DNA of 64,000 nucleotides from Natrinema salaciae (GCF_900110865.1 NZ_FOFD01000001.1:1040702-1104701); one strand, 5' to 3'; shown: positions 16,542-25,955, numbered from the stretch's first letter. The notes: generated by a model not told the origin, from the letters alone. Numbers and translations: made by a program.

Positions 16542-17021
16542 CTACCCGAGCGTGAACGCGTTCTCGCACTCGGTGCAGGTCAGCCGGAAAGCTCCCTCGT
16601 CGGTTAGCTCGAGGCCGTGCCCGAGTTCCTCGTCGCACTCCTGACAGTAGACCATCGACTCGATCTGGTCCCAGTCGTGCTTGGACTTTGGCGCGCCGAA
16701 GGCGAAGCCGACGACCCGCTCGTCGGTGTCGTTGTACCCGGTCTGGAAGTCGCCGGGCTCGAACCGGATCACTTCGCCCTCGTCGACGACGACCTCGCCC
16801 TCTTCGGTGTCGAAGGTCGCGGTTCCCTCCTGGACGTAGAAGACCTCCTCCTGATCGTAGTGGGTGTGCATCCCGCCCGAGAAGGACTCCTCGGGCTCGA
16901 GTTCGAAGTAGTTCATCGCGAAGTCGGAGAACCCGAGCGCGTCCGAGATCGGCCGTCTAACCGAGTGGACATCCATCGGGTTGACTTCGATGTCGACATC
17001 GTCGATCGCAACTTTCTCCAT
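16542..17021 (-). CDS. Cupin with C-terminal zinc ribbon
   Basis: The 159-residue protein has a cupin barrel (about 35-120) with motif 1 GGMHTHYDQEEVFYVQEG and motif 2 FEPGDFQTGYND. Then come two CxxC pairs, CQEC and CTEC (about 127-153), forming a zinc ribbon. The first histidines and glutamate can bind a metal, but the motif 2 histidine is a glutamine here. Substrate is unknown. It is divergent from the Tat lipoprotein at 17154. Confidence 0.85.
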   Translation of the reverse strand: MEKVAIDDVDIEVNPMDVHSVRRPISDALGFSDFAMNYFELEPEESFSGGMHTHYDQEEVFYVQEGTATFDTEEGEVVVDEGEVIRFEPGDFQTGYNDTDERVVGFAFGAPKSKHDWDQIESMVYCQECDEELGHGLELTDEGAFRLTCTECENAFTLG

Positions 17022-17153
17022 AGCTGTTGATTCGGTTCATCTCGCAAAAATCCCATGGTTGAGGATATCTGGCGCGGGAGTCGATCTCGGGTACGACCGT
17101 CTCGCTCTCGTCGAAGAGTAACGCATACGGTCGTCCGCCACCGAGAACCGAAC

Positions 17154-17624
17154 GTGAACCGCCGTACGGTACTTCGAACCGCCGGAGTGACCGCGACCGC
17201 CGGGCTCGCGGGCTGCGTCGAGTCCCTGCAGGAACACTATCAGGGGAGTTTCCAGGGACTGGTCCCGATCGAGCTCCACAGCGAGGCCGAGCGCCACCAC
17301 GACGTCGCGCTCGAGGCCTTCATGCTGGAGGAAGACCGCCAGACCTACGACAAGAGCTTCACCGTCAGAGCCGGGGAGACGGTCTCCGCCCCGCACCTCG
17401 ACGCGGTCGAGCAGCGCTTCCGCGCGACCATGTTCTTCGAACGGGAGGGCGACGAGCAGACGACCGAGGAGGCGACGATCACGCCGAACCTCGATCTGGT
17501 CTCCGTGTGGCTCTCCGACGACGGCCTCCGCATCGAACTCAACCGCGGCGACGAGGACGGCACGACGAGTCCCGCTGCCGAACCCGATTCGGGCGAGCCG
17601 GAACCGAACGAGACGGACGCCTGA
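17154..17624 (+). CDS. Tat-exported lipoprotein
   Basis: Starting at a GTG, the N-terminus VNRRTVLRTAGVTATAGLAGC is a twin-arginine signal followed by a lipobox (LAGC), so the protein should be exported folded and lipid-anchored through Cys21. The mature part (about 135 residues) is a beta-rich domain (FMLEEDRQTYDKSFTVRAGE) of an immunoglobulin-like kind, with an acidic tail. An upstream ATG would destroy the signal. Function unknown. Confidence 0.75.
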   Translation: MNRRTVLRTAGVTATAGLAGCVESLQEHYQGSFQGLVPIELHSEAERHHDVALEAFMLEEDRQTYDKSFTVRAGETVSAPHLDAVEQRFRATMFFEREGDEQTTEEATITPNLDLVSVWLSDDGLRIELNRGDEDGTTSPAAEPDSGEPEPNETDA

Positions 17625-17690
17625 GACGCCGCTGGCGATCCGGCCGTCGCGGAACGCGCGCCGCCGCGGACCGGCTTCGCGTCCGGCCGA

Positions 17691-19454
17691 TCAGGGATAC
17701 GGGTGGTACGCCCGCTCGAGGCGGGGTTCGAAGCCGAGCGCGTCCGGAACCGTCCGCGCTCGCTCGCCGAAGAACGGCTCGCCGGTAAACAGCGGCTGTG
17801 CGCCCGGGACGACGACGCGAACCGCCTCGAAGCCGATCCGGTCGACATCGCGGGTCGTCAGGCGCGCCGCGTACGGCGTCAGATCGGCGTCGGTCGCCCG
17901 CGAGCACAGCGCCTCGAGCCGCTCGACGCCCGTCGGAACGGGGTCTGGGCCGACGCTCGCCGCCGGAATCGTCCCGTCGACGTCGACGAACTCCCGAACC
18001 GGCTCCGGGAACGAGGCGTACGTCCCGATTTCGCCCCCCGCACCGTCCGCGTCGTCCGGCCCGAGACTCCGCAGCTCCATCCAGTTCTGCAGTGCCTCCG
18101 CGAGCGCCGACGTCGCGGCCGCCGCGGCGTCGAGCCCGGCCGCCGAGCCGACGGCGAACGCCGGCCACGAGTCGTCGGTCGCCGGGACCGTCTCGTCCGA
18201 CGCGAACCCGCTGGGGTCGCGGTGCACGGCGACGGCGACGACCGGCACGTCGATATCCTGCGTGACGAGCAGCGGCGTCACCGACAGCCCCTCGCTCCGG
18301 GCGCGTCGCTCGAGCCGGTCGAACGCGGCGGTGTCGACCGACAGCCCGAGCGGGTCGAACGTCGAGTACCACGCGAGCATCGTCGCGTCGCGCTCGATCA
18401 CCTCGGTCAGCCCGGACACGAGCGCGTCGACGGTCGACGATCCGAGACCCAGCCCGGTCGTGATCGCCGGCACCAGCGACTCGCCGGGCTGAGGGAACTG
18501 GACCGCCGCGGCTGGCAGGTGCGCCCGCTCGCCGGTCGCGAGGTTCTCACCGACCACCCAGCGGCGTTCGTCGCTCGCCTCGACGGCGGGCGCATCGGCG
18601 GGGCGCACGAGGGCCGTCGGCGCGACCGTGTTCTCGAGGGCGGCCGCGCTCGCGCGGACGAAGTCGTCTTCCCGGTAGACGCCGGCGCAGTAGCGCTCGA
18701 GTCCCTCGCCGACGGCTTTCATCAGCGCGGCGTTCCAGTCGTCGGCGACGCCGGCGGCCTGTCGCGGGGCGCTGGCGTCGCTGTACGCGGTCGTGTCCGC
18801 GACGGTCGACAGGTAGTAGGGGGCCGGGAAGGACTCGATCTCGCCGATGCTCGCGATCGGCCCGACGCGCTCGTCGATCGCCCCTTCGGCGCGTTCGACG
18901 GCGGCGTCCAGATCGAGGGTCTCGGCGTCGCGATCGAGCGTTCGGTCCCGGTCCCCGTCCGCACACGCACAGCCGGGGACGGGGAGGAACCGCCGCCGGG
19001 CGTGAGGCACTTCGCGCACGCCGCCGACGATCGACGGCTCGTCGCCCGAGAGGACGCGCACGCACTCGCGGCCGGCGATCGCGCCGGCGAGTCGCGCCGC
19101 GCTGCGATCGGCCTGCGGGCTCTCGGCGCGCTCCTCGAGGTTCGACGCGACGCGAGCGCGGAGACAGTCGAAACAGCCGGTCGCGGGGGCGAATCCGGAG
19201 ATCGCGGCGTCGACGTTCGGAAGCGGATGGCCGCCGACCCCACCGATCTCGACGGCGATCCAGGGTGTCGCGCCGTCCCGCGCCGCCTCGTTCGCCCGTT
19301 CGAACGTCGCCGACCCGGCGACGCCGCCGACGATCGCGAAGCGGGCGTCGCCGAGCGCGGCCGGAGCGCCATCGCGGACGTCGACGTCCACGTCGTCGAG
19401 CGCGGCGACGACCGCCTCGCGGATCGGGTCGTCGGCCGCGACGTGTACTTGCAT
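17691..19454 (-). CDS. YcaO-domain protein with E1-like N-terminal part
   Basis: The protein from MQVHVAADDP has 587 residues. Residues about 1-200 look like an ocin-ThiF/E1-like domain with a zinc site made of CFDC and CAC. From about 215 on is a YcaO ATPase domain with its Mg-ATP motifs GEGLERYC, TEVIERDATM and LAEALQNWMELR. It ends HPYP, a proline-rich tail as in YcaO enzymes. YcaO proteins activate peptide amides with ATP to make azolines or thioamides. No precursor peptide, dehydrogenase or TfuA partner is adjacent, so the substrate is unknown. Confidence 0.9.
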   Translation of the reverse strand: MQVHVAADDPIREAVVAALDDVDVDVRDGAPAALGDARFAIVGGVAGSATFERANEAARDGATPWIAVEIGGVGGHPLPNVDAAISGFAPATGCFDCLRARVASNLEERAESPQADRSAARLAGAIAGRECVRVLSGDEPSIVGGVREVPHARRRFLPVPGCACADGDRDRTLDRDAETLDLDAAVERAEGAIDERVGPIASIGEIESFPAPYYLSTVADTTAYSDASAPRQAAGVADDWNAALMKAVGEGLERYCAGVYREDDFVRASAAALENTVAPTALVRPADAPAVEASDERRWVVGENLATGERAHLPAAAVQFPQPGESLVPAITTGLGLGSSTVDALVSGLTEVIERDATMLAWYSTFDPLGLSVDTAAFDRLERRARSEGLSVTPLLVTQDIDVPVVAVAVHRDPSGFASDETVPATDDSWPAFAVGSAAGLDAAAAATSALAEALQNWMELRSLGPDDADGAGGEIGTYASFPEPVREFVDVDGTIPAASVGPDPVPTGVERLEALCSRATDADLTPYAARLTTRDVDRIGFEAVRVVVPGAQPLFTGEPFFGERARTVPDALGFEPRLERAYHPYP

Positions 19455-19538
19455 ACTCCTACCTGCTGGCGCGGACGGCAAAAACGCCCCGTTCGAGCCC
19501 CGTCGTGTGGAGCCGCGAGCGGCGACCGACGGGCGCGA

Positions 19539-20777
19539 TCAGTCCTCGGACACCGCCGCCGAATCGATATAGACGAGTTCGTCCGCTTCCTCGAGCAGAC
19601 GAACCCCCCAGGTGACGGTCACGGGGACCAGCGCGGTCGTGAAGACGGCGATGAAGACGAGGATCGAGAACATCGACTGGTCGATGACGCCGGCCTGGAA
19701 GGCGACCTGCGCGATGATGATCTCGACGGTGCCGCGGCCGTTCATGCCGAAGCCGACGACCAGTCCCTCGCGGGAGGACAGCGACGTCGGGAGCGAGAAC
19801 AGCCACGAGCCGACGATCTTCCCGACGAAGGCGATGCCGACGAGCGCGCCGAGGACGAGCAAGGAGTCGGAGAACACGCCGAACGTGATCTGGAAACCGA
19901 CCGTGACGAAGAAGATCGGTGCGAACAGCCCCATCGCGAGGTCGTACATGACCGTGTGCATGTGCTCGTAGAGCCCGGGCTCGACGTCGGCCTGCCGGAG
20001 GAACATCCCAGCCATGAAGCCGCCGATGATCATGTGCAGATCCGCGAGCGTCGCGAGCTGGGCGAACAGCAGGGAGACGAGCAGCGCGAACGTGAACGCG
20101 GTCGTCCGGTCGACGAAGCCGTAGCGCTCGCGCTGGCCCTCGATGTACCGCCACGCGAACGGCAGGAAGCGATAGCCGATCAGGAGCGTGACCGCGAAGA
20201 ATCCGAGCGCCTTGCCGACGATGTTCCCCATCTCGACGGGGTCGAGCGTGCCCGCCGTGACGTAGCTGTCGACGCCGGCGAACGCGATGAGCACGCCGAC
20301 GTCGGAGGCGAGCGCGCCGCCGAGCAACACGTTCGCGATCCGAGTGTCGAGGAGATCGAGGTCGGCGAGGATGCGGGACTTCGTGGCCAGCGACGTGGCG
20401 GCCATCGCGAGCCCGAGAAAGAGCGCCGCGCCGGCGGAGACGCCGAGCCAGACGCCGGCCGCGTAGCCGAGTCCGAACGGGATGACGAACGCCCCGAAGG
20501 CGATCAGCAACGACTGCGGGCCGAGTTTGAACAGCTCCCGAAGGTCGACCTCCATGCCGACGTAGACCATCAGGAGGAACACGCCGAGTTCGGCCAACAC
20601 CGTGAGCAGCTCGGAGGGCCGGAGGAGCCCGAGCAATGCGGGTCCGAAGGCGATGCCGGCGAACAGCTCCCCCATCATCGTCGGGTAGCCGAAGCGCTCG
20701 GCGAGCGCGCCGAACACCCACGCGACCGAGAGGACGAGCAGGAGGCTCAGGATGTCGATCGAGACGGCTTCGACCAT
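19539..20777 (-). CDS. CPA2-family cation:proton antiporter
   Basis: This 412-residue protein has about 12-13 membrane helices. PTMMGELFAGIAFGPALLG near the N-terminus and GGALASDVGVLIAF, GKIVGSWLF and GFGMNGRGTVEIII match the CPA2 (KefB/NapA-like) fold that exchanges sodium or potassium for protons. There is no C-terminal RCK domain, and the tail is short and acidic. It is a single gene. Confidence 0.88.
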   Translation of the reverse strand: MVEAVSIDILSLLLVLSVAWVFGALAERFGYPTMMGELFAGIAFGPALLGLLRPSELLTVLAELGVFLLMVYVGMEVDLRELFKLGPQSLLIAFGAFVIPFGLGYAAGVWLGVSAGAALFLGLAMAATSLATKSRILADLDLLDTRIANVLLGGALASDVGVLIAFAGVDSYVTAGTLDPVEMGNIVGKALGFFAVTLLIGYRFLPFAWRYIEGQRERYGFVDRTTAFTFALLVSLLFAQLATLADLHMIIGGFMAGMFLRQADVEPGLYEHMHTVMYDLAMGLFAPIFFVTVGFQITFGVFSDSLLVLGALVGIAFVGKIVGSWLFSLPTSLSSREGLVVGFGMNGRGTVEIIIAQVAFQAGVIDQSMFSILVFIAVFTTALVPVTVTWGVRLLEEADELVYIDSAAVSED

Positions 20778-20946
20778 CGGTCACCACCGTTCGTCGCGGC
20801 GCGCGCGGTCACGTCGCTGCACCTGTCCGTCGACCCGCCGACGGCGGAGCTGTTCGTGGTCTTTCATGGTGATCGAGTACGTCCAACGACGCCTCGAGCG
20901 TACTTCACTGGTGGAGATGTCACGGATTACTACAGGAAACGAGCGG

Positions 20947-22428
20947 TCAGTCGTCGGTGCTCGCCTCCCCGACCTCGAGTTCGTCACTCGCGGGCGGCCC
21001 CGCGGGTCCGTCCGTCACGTCGACCTCGCGCCACGTTTCGCGTCGGTACCAGCCGTACGCGAGAGCGGCACCGAGGACGTTCGAGACGGCGAACGCGAGC
21101 CAGATCCCGCGGTACTCCATCGTCGTCTGGGAGAGGGCCGCGGCGATCGGGAGCCTGACGAGGCCGTAGATCACGAGGACGATCGCCGCCGCGGTGAGGG
21201 TCTTTCCGGTGCCCCGGAAGCTCCCGTTGTAGGCCCGCATCACGCCGATGAATCCGAACGAGGGGGCGACGTATCGGAGGAACGTGACCCCGACCTCGAT
21301 GACCTGCGGATCGTCGGTGAAGGCGGCGGTGATGGGTCCCGCGCCGATCCACGCCACGACGCCCAGCGCCCCGAGGACGACGAACATCGTTCTGGCGGCG
21401 AAATCGGCGGCGGCCTTCGCCCGGTCCGGTTTGTCGGCACCCACGTTCTGTCCCGTCATCGTCTCGACGCCGCGGGCGACCGCGATCGCCGGGAGGAAGA
21501 TGACGGAGAACACGCGCGTCCCGATCCCGTAGGCGGCCACGACGTAGGTCGGGAACAGGCCGACGATCACGAGCAACAGATTGATCGATAGCGCCCGCCC
21601 CATTCCTTCGATCGACGCCGGAAACCCGATCCCGACGAGCTTCCTGGCGAAGGCGAGGTCCGGACGCATCTGTCGGAGTCGAATCCGGACGCCTCGCGTC
21701 CCGCGGAACATGATCGCCAGCCCGACGACGAGCGCGAGCGCGCGGGAGAACACCGTCGCGATCGCCGCCCCCTGGATGCCGAGTTCGGGGAACAGCCACC
21801 AGCCGAAGATCAGGAATGGGTCCAGGATCACGTTGAGCAGTACCGACCCGAACATTACCAGCATCGGCGTGATCGTGTCCCCGTAGCCCCGCATCAGCGC
21901 GATGAAGACGAAGAAGCCGAACATGAAGGCCATCCCGAGCGAGATGACCTCCATGTAGGCGGTTGCCAGCGGCAACACGTCCGGGGACGCGCCCAACAGC
22001 CCGAGCAACTCCTCGACGAACGCGTAGCCCACGAGTCCGAGGAGCACCGCCGCGAGTAGCGACAGCACCACGGTCTGGGAGGCGGCGTACTCCGCGTCGG
22101 CCTCCTCACCCGCACCGACGTGCTGGGCGACGAGGACGCTCCCGGCGACCGACAGCCCCATCCCGACCGAGATGAGCAGGAAGACCATCGGAAACGCGAA
22201 GCTGATCGCCGCGAGCGCGTCGGTACTGTACTGCCCCAGCCAGAACGTGTCGATGAGGTTGTACGCCGTCTGCAACAGGTTCGTCACGATGATCGGCAGC
22301 GACAGGTAGAACAGCGGTTTCGCGATGCCACCCGAGGTGAGATCGAACTCGTCGCGGCCCTTGAACAGGCCCGAAAGCCGATCGGACCAACGGCCGAGCC
22401 ACGCGACGAGACGAGTCAGCAGACTCAT
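20947..22428 (-). CDS. MATE family efflux transporter
   Basis: The 493-residue protein has 12 predicted helices in two similar halves (FYLSLPIIVTNLLQTAYNLI in the first; KLVGIGFPASIEGMGRAL in the second), which is the MATE multidrug/sodium antiporter layout. An N-terminal extension of about 30 residues and an acidic tail are haloarchaeal. Its ATG overlaps the TGA of the TetR regulator (ATGA), so export is probably controlled by that regulator. Confidence 0.92.
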   Translation of the reverse strand: MSLLTRLVAWLGRWSDRLSGLFKGRDEFDLTSGGIAKPLFYLSLPIIVTNLLQTAYNLIDTFWLGQYSTDALAAISFAFPMVFLLISVGMGLSVAGSVLVAQHVGAGEEADAEYAASQTVVLSLLAAVLLGLVGYAFVEELLGLLGASPDVLPLATAYMEVISLGMAFMFGFFVFIALMRGYGDTITPMLVMFGSVLLNVILDPFLIFGWWLFPELGIQGAAIATVFSRALALVVGLAIMFRGTRGVRIRLRQMRPDLAFARKLVGIGFPASIEGMGRALSINLLLVIVGLFPTYVVAAYGIGTRVFSVIFLPAIAVARGVETMTGQNVGADKPDRAKAAADFAARTMFVVLGALGVVAWIGAGPITAAFTDDPQVIEVGVTFLRYVAPSFGFIGVMRAYNGSFRGTGKTLTAAAIVLVIYGLVRLPIAAALSQTTMEYRGIWLAFAVSNVLGAALAYGWYRRETWREVDVTDGPAGPPASDELEVGEASTDD

Positions 22429-23060
22429 TCACCGGCCTCCGTGTGGTCGCGGTTCGTCGATACCCCGTCCCCGCCGCTCGCGCCGTCCGCTCGCAGGACG
22501 TCGTCGATGTACTCGTGAACGTAGCGTCTCGTCCGCTCGGGCGATCGATCGACCGCCGTGGCGCGGGTCTGCGCCCCGTGGAAAACGGTCACGAGAAAGT
22601 CGGCCGTCTCGTCCGGATCGACGTCGTCTCGAAACTCACCCGACTCGAGGCCGTCCGCGACGATGGTCGCGATCCGGTCCCGGAGCGCGCGGTCGAACTC
22701 CGTCAGTCGCTCCCGGTAGGCCGCGTTGTACGGCGACTGCGCCTTGATCTCGAGGATCGCCGTCCGGAACTCGTCGGCCGATTCCGCGTCCGACGGCGTC
22801 AGCAGTTCGTCGAGGAACTCGTGAAGCCGTTCGACCGACGTCTCGCCGGGAACGGTCTCGGTTCGCTCCTCGAAGTCGTCGAGTAGATACTCCAGAAACG
22901 ACTCGAGGAGGTCGCCTTTGCCCTCGAAGTGGTAGTGAAGCGTGCCCTTGCTCTTGGTCGATTCCGCGGCGATATCCTGCATCGTCAACTCCGCGTAGCC
23001 GTGTTTGCAGAGCGCGCAATACGTCGCATCCATGATGTCGTCGATGGTTTCGTCCGTCAT
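22425..23060 (-). CDS. TetR/AcrR-family regulator
   Basis: From MTDETIDDIM the protein has 211 residues. The helix-turn-helix is at about 10-55 (ATYCALCKHGYAELTMQDIA, TKSKGTLHYHFEGKGDLLE). The rest is an all-helical ligand domain. It is the first gene of a two-gene operon with the MATE pump. A palindromic operator just upstream implies autorepression lifted by a pump substrate. An upstream in-frame extension is rejected because it would cover the operator. Confidence 0.92.
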   Translation of the reverse strand: MTDETIDDIMDATYCALCKHGYAELTMQDIAAESTKSKGTLHYHFEGKGDLLESFLEYLLDDFEERTETVPGETSVERLHEFLDELLTPSDAESADEFRTAILEIKAQSPYNAAYRERLTEFDRALRDRIATIVADGLESGEFRDDVDPDETADFLVTVFHGAQTRATAVDRSPERTRRYVHEYIDDVLRADGASGGDGVSTNRDHTEAGE

Positions 23061-23084
23061 TCGGGCCGTCTCTCCGTAACTTAC

Positions 23085-23098
23085 TGACTGGCCAGTCA
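23085..23098. promoter_or_regulatory. TetR operator
   Basis: TGACTGGCCAGTCA is a perfect 14-bp palindrome, 25-38 nt before the ATG of the TetR gene, where the core promoter is expected. It fits the size and symmetry of TetR/AcrR sites. Confidence 0.65.
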
Positions 23099-23247
23099 AA
23101 AGGGCTTCGTCACCGGATGATGATGGTCGGCGTGAGCCCGCGCCCCGCTCTCGCACCCACTGCTGCTCGAGAGCGGTGAGACTCGTCGGACAGGGCTACC
23201 CGAGACGCAAACCGAGCGAATCGATCGGCCGGCGGTCGGCGGGCGCG

Positions 23248-23700
23248 TTACTCCCGGTCGCGCAATCGCTCGAGGACTTCTTCGGCGTTCTCGACCGCCT
23301 GTTCTTTCTTCGCCGGGTAGGCCTCGACCTTCCCGCGGAAGGTGATACCCTCACCGAGTCGGACGTCCCCCTCGAAGGCGGCCTGCTTGTCCAGACGCAG
23401 GAAGAGTTCGGTGTTCTCGGTGACCCGCTCGTCGAGTTCGTCGATCAGTTCGTCGAAGGACTCGAGGTCGGCCAGCCGCGAGAGAACGTGGCGGATCTCG
23501 TCGGCCGTCTCGACGCGCGCGGAGAGGACGAGAATGCGGTCACCGTAGTGACCCTCGCTCTCGGCGCGCTCGATCTCGAACGGCTCGTCGTCCTCGCCGT
23601 CGGGGAGGAAGGTTCGGAGCGCCTCCTCGACGCGCTTTTCGTCCTCGGTGGCGTAGCAAAACGTCCGTAGATCGACGTAGTGAAGCGGTATCTGTGGCAT
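23248..23700 (-). CDS. RNA-binding protein (DUF54/exosome-associated type)
   Basis: This 150-residue protein starts MPQIPLHYVDLRTFCYATED and has HYGDRILVLSARV in the middle and RLDKQAAFEGDVRLGE late. These are the conserved blocks of an archaeal RNA-binding family (PF01877), often encoded near exosome or tRNA genes. It is thought to bind structured RNA. It ends with a charged helix. Confidence 0.82.
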   Translation of the reverse strand: MPQIPLHYVDLRTFCYATEDEKRVEEALRTFLPDGEDDEPFEIERAESEGHYGDRILVLSARVETADEIRHVLSRLADLESFDELIDELDERVTENTELFLRLDKQAAFEGDVRLGEGITFRGKVEAYPAKKEQAVENAEEVLERLRDRE

Positions 23701-23782
23701 CTGCGGTTCGAAATTCGTGGTATCTGCAGGTGCGGCGGTGACGGCTGTCGAACTCGAGGGGCGACCGACCCGCGAGCGGTGC

Positions 23783-23980
23783 TTACTCCTCGTCTGCGTC
23801 GTCGTCGGTCGCCTCGAGGTCGTCCTCGGGGACCCCGGTCTCCTGGCCGTCGTCGAAGCTGACGGTGTAGGTGACGTCGCCGAACATCGACTCCATGGTC
23901 TGGGTGACGGTGCCGGTTTCGCCGTCGAACTCGCTGTGCTCGTCGTGCAGGACGACGCGATCGTCTTCCTCGAAGCTCAT
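23783..23980 (-). CDS. DUF1918-like small protein
   Basis: Starting at MSFEEDDRVVLHDEHS, the 65-residue protein forms a small beta barrel (GETGTVTQTMESMFGDVTYT, then VSFDDGQETGVPEDDL), as in SH3-like DUF1918 domains. The tail is very acidic. It is conserved in haloarchaea, with no known function. Confidence 0.72.
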   Translation of the reverse strand: MSFEEDDRVVLHDEHSEFDGETGTVTQTMESMFGDVTYTVSFDDGQETGVPEDDLEATDDDADEE

Positions 23981-24082
23981 AGTCGGTGATTCCCCGCCGC
24001 CGCGTAAAAAGGGACTGATTCGCGCCACGACGGAACGCAGACCGGATCGAGCGGTCCGAACGGAGGCCGGCGTCCGATCGCG

Positions 24083-24265
24083 CTATCGCATTCCCTCGAG
24101 CGCGACGACGGTATCCGACATGAGCCACGCGTCCTCGCTATCCGCGTCCTCGATACTGAGCGCGAAGAACGACTCGCGGCCGTCGTCGACCGTGATACGG
24201 TAGCTACGACTCTGCAGCGAATCGGGCCGATCGGGCGAATTCGGTCGGGGAGGACCCACGGGCAT
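24083..24265 (-). CDS. Small haloarchaeal protein (DUF7331-like)
   Basis: Sixty residues from the ATG of MPVGPPRPNS. The C-terminal half SYRITVDDGRESFFAL then DSEDAWLMSDTVVALEGMR fits a small haloarchaeal family recalled as DUF7331, with a W.SD element. The N-terminal half is proline-rich, so a later start is possible. Function unknown. Confidence 0.6.
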   Translation of the reverse strand: MPVGPPRPNSPDRPDSLQSRSYRITVDDGRESFFALSIEDADSEDAWLMSDTVVALEGMR

Positions 24266-24593
24266 TCTCGGGGTCCGGCGCTGATAACTGGCTCGGTCCG
24301 GCACTCGAGACCGCGGCGTCAGCGGCTGGGCGGTCCGAAACACGGCGAATGGCCGACAGCGTCGACCCGATCGGCGCGAGGCCCGCGGCGACCGACCGCC
24401 GTCGATCGCGGACCACCCGCGGACGACTCAGTTCAGATCGGCGCGCTGGAACCGCCGATACCCGATCGCACCGCCCATCGCTCGCAGTTCGTACCGCCGG
24501 CATGTGCGTCGGTCGCGCGAACGTGCGTGCGACCGGAATCCGGGCGCGCAGGCCGAAAAATAGCGATCGGGTTGGATTCGAACGGTTCGGTCG
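24266..24593. other. Gene-free stretch
   Basis: I see no gene with haloarchaeal composition, no RNA gene and no notable repeat in these 328 bases. Confidence 0.5.
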
Positions 24594-25283
24594 TCAGGCT
24601 TCGAGTTCGATGTCGAGTTCCTCGAGCAGGGTCTCGGCCGCCGCACTCGAGGAGCCGGGGCCGCGCGCGGTGATGAGATCGCCGTCGACCGTGACGCTGG
24701 TGTCGGCGTCGAGTTCGGCGTCCCAGTTACCGCCGGCCGCTTTCACCTCGTCTTCGGTCCAGTAGGGCAGCTTGCGGCCGTCGGGCATCCGGTCGACCTC
24801 GTCGACGATGCCGTCCTCCCACGCGTTGGGGAAACCGGTCACGTCGCGGCCGTTGACGATGAACGCGCCGTGGCTATCGCGGGCGAACCCGAGTATACCG
24901 ACGGCGTGACAGACGACGAGCGCCTTGCCGTCGCCCTCGATGATGTCGCGGAGGAGTTCGCGAGCGTGTTTGTCCTGGTTGATGTCCCACGCGGTGCCGT
25001 GGCCGCCGGGGAAGACGACGGTGTCGTACCCCTCGGCGTCGGCCTGTGCGACTGGGATCGGATCGTTCAACCGCTCGTCGGTCTCGTGGACTTCGCGAAC
25101 GTGTTCGGCGGTCTCCTCGCCGACCTGTTCGGGATCGAGCGACCGCTCGTCGATGACCGGCGGACTTCCCGACGGCGTCGCGACCGTGATTTCGACGCCC
25201 GCGTCCGAAAGCGTCTCGAGCGGCTCGACGCATTCTTCGCCCCAGTATCCCTCTTCGCTGACTACGAACAGTGCGTTCGTCAT
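24594..25283 (-). CDS. DJ-1/PfpI-family protein (Hsp31-like)
   Basis: From MTNALFVVSE the protein has 229 residues. FPGGHGTAWD (91-100) and VVCHAVGIL (123-131) give the nucleophile elbow with Cys125-His126, and Glu at about residue 10-11 is the usual partner. The pattern is closest to Hsp31-type glyoxalase III/chaperones rather than to PfpI proteases. It is divergent from hsp20, which hints at a shared stress role. Confidence 0.85.
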   Translation of the reverse strand: MTNALFVVSEEGYWGEECVEPLETLSDAGVEITVATPSGSPPVIDERSLDPEQVGEETAEHVREVHETDERLNDPIPVAQADAEGYDTVVFPGGHGTAWDINQDKHARELLRDIIEGDGKALVVCHAVGILGFARDSHGAFIVNGRDVTGFPNAWEDGIVDEVDRMPDGRKLPYWTEDEVKAAGGNWDAELDADTSVTVDGDLITARGPGSSSAAAETLLEELDIELEA

Positions 25284-25435
25284 ACACCATCCAACGGGTG
25301 GGAAGGTAAAAACGACCAGCCCTCCCCTCGGTTCTGCCGCAATTTTACGCGGTGATATATTACTGTGGCGGATCGTCTCCAAAATGACGAGTTGGCTTTT
25401 TCGCTATCGGCGTCCTACACTCGGTAGGTGATACC
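25284..25435. promoter_or_regulatory. Divergent promoter region of DJ-1-like and hsp20 genes
   Basis: A GATATATTAC stretch around 25353-25362 reads as a TATA box (TAATATAT) for the minus-strand DJ-1-like gene, 70-80 nt upstream. T-rich GCTTTTTCGC about 40 nt before the hsp20 ATG may serve the other side. No clear operator is seen. Confidence 0.35.
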
Positions 25436-25900
25436 ATGGCAGATCGACCCCGACCTTTCGACGGCATCGACGAACTCCTCGAGCGACTGAACCGCCAGAT
25501 CGAGACGGCGGCGCGATCGTGGGAAACGCAACTGGACGACCGAAGCCGGCTCGACCTCTCGATGGGCGGCGCGGAGACGAGCCTGGACCTCGCGGACGAG
25601 GGCGAGGCGTTCGTCGTCACCGTCGACGTTCCCGGCTACGAGAGCGACGATCTCGAACTCCGCCTCACCGGACGGACCCTGGCGGTGTCAGGTGATCGAG
25701 AGCACAGCCAGGAGTTCGGCGGCGAGGAAGACAGCTACATCCGGCGCGAACGGGAGACTGAGTCGTTCAGCCGTCAGGTTCGCCTTCCCGATCCCGTCGA
25801 CGCCGACGCGGTGCAGGCGAGCGTCAACAACGGCATCCTGACGATCCGGCTGCCGAAGCACGAACCGGACGAGGAAGCGCGCTCGATCGACATCGAGTGA
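25436..25900 (+). CDS. Hsp20-type small heat shock protein
   Basis: The 154-residue protein has a helical N-terminus, then an alpha-crystallin domain (about 48-150): AFVVTVDVPGYESDDLELRL, the FSRQVRLPDPVDADAVQAS strands, and NNGILTIRLPK with the GxL motif. The C-terminal I-x-I anchor appears as SIDIE. It is an ATP-independent holdase that keeps unfolding proteins soluble. Confidence 0.93.
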   Translation: MADRPRPFDGIDELLERLNRQIETAARSWETQLDDRSRLDLSMGGAETSLDLADEGEAFVVTVDVPGYESDDLELRLTGRTLAVSGDREHSQEFGGEEDSYIRRERETESFSRQVRLPDPVDADAVQASVNNGILTIRLPKHEPDEEARSIDIE

Positions 25901-25955
25901 CGGTCGCGGGCCAACCGCCGAGTCCGAGTCGCGTCGCCCTCCCGACGCAATCCCC

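Noticed and set aside
20781..20867. A 28-codon frame (MKDHEQLRRRRVDGQ...) ending 3 nt before the CPA2 antiporter ATG
   Set aside because: It could be a leader peptide, but the product is strongly basic, unlike haloarchaeal proteins, and nothing else supports it.
17703..21158. A very long plus-strand open frame of 1151 codons across the YcaO and CPA2 genes
   Set aside because: It is antisense to two well-supported genes, is full of Arg and His, and reflects high GC at third positions.
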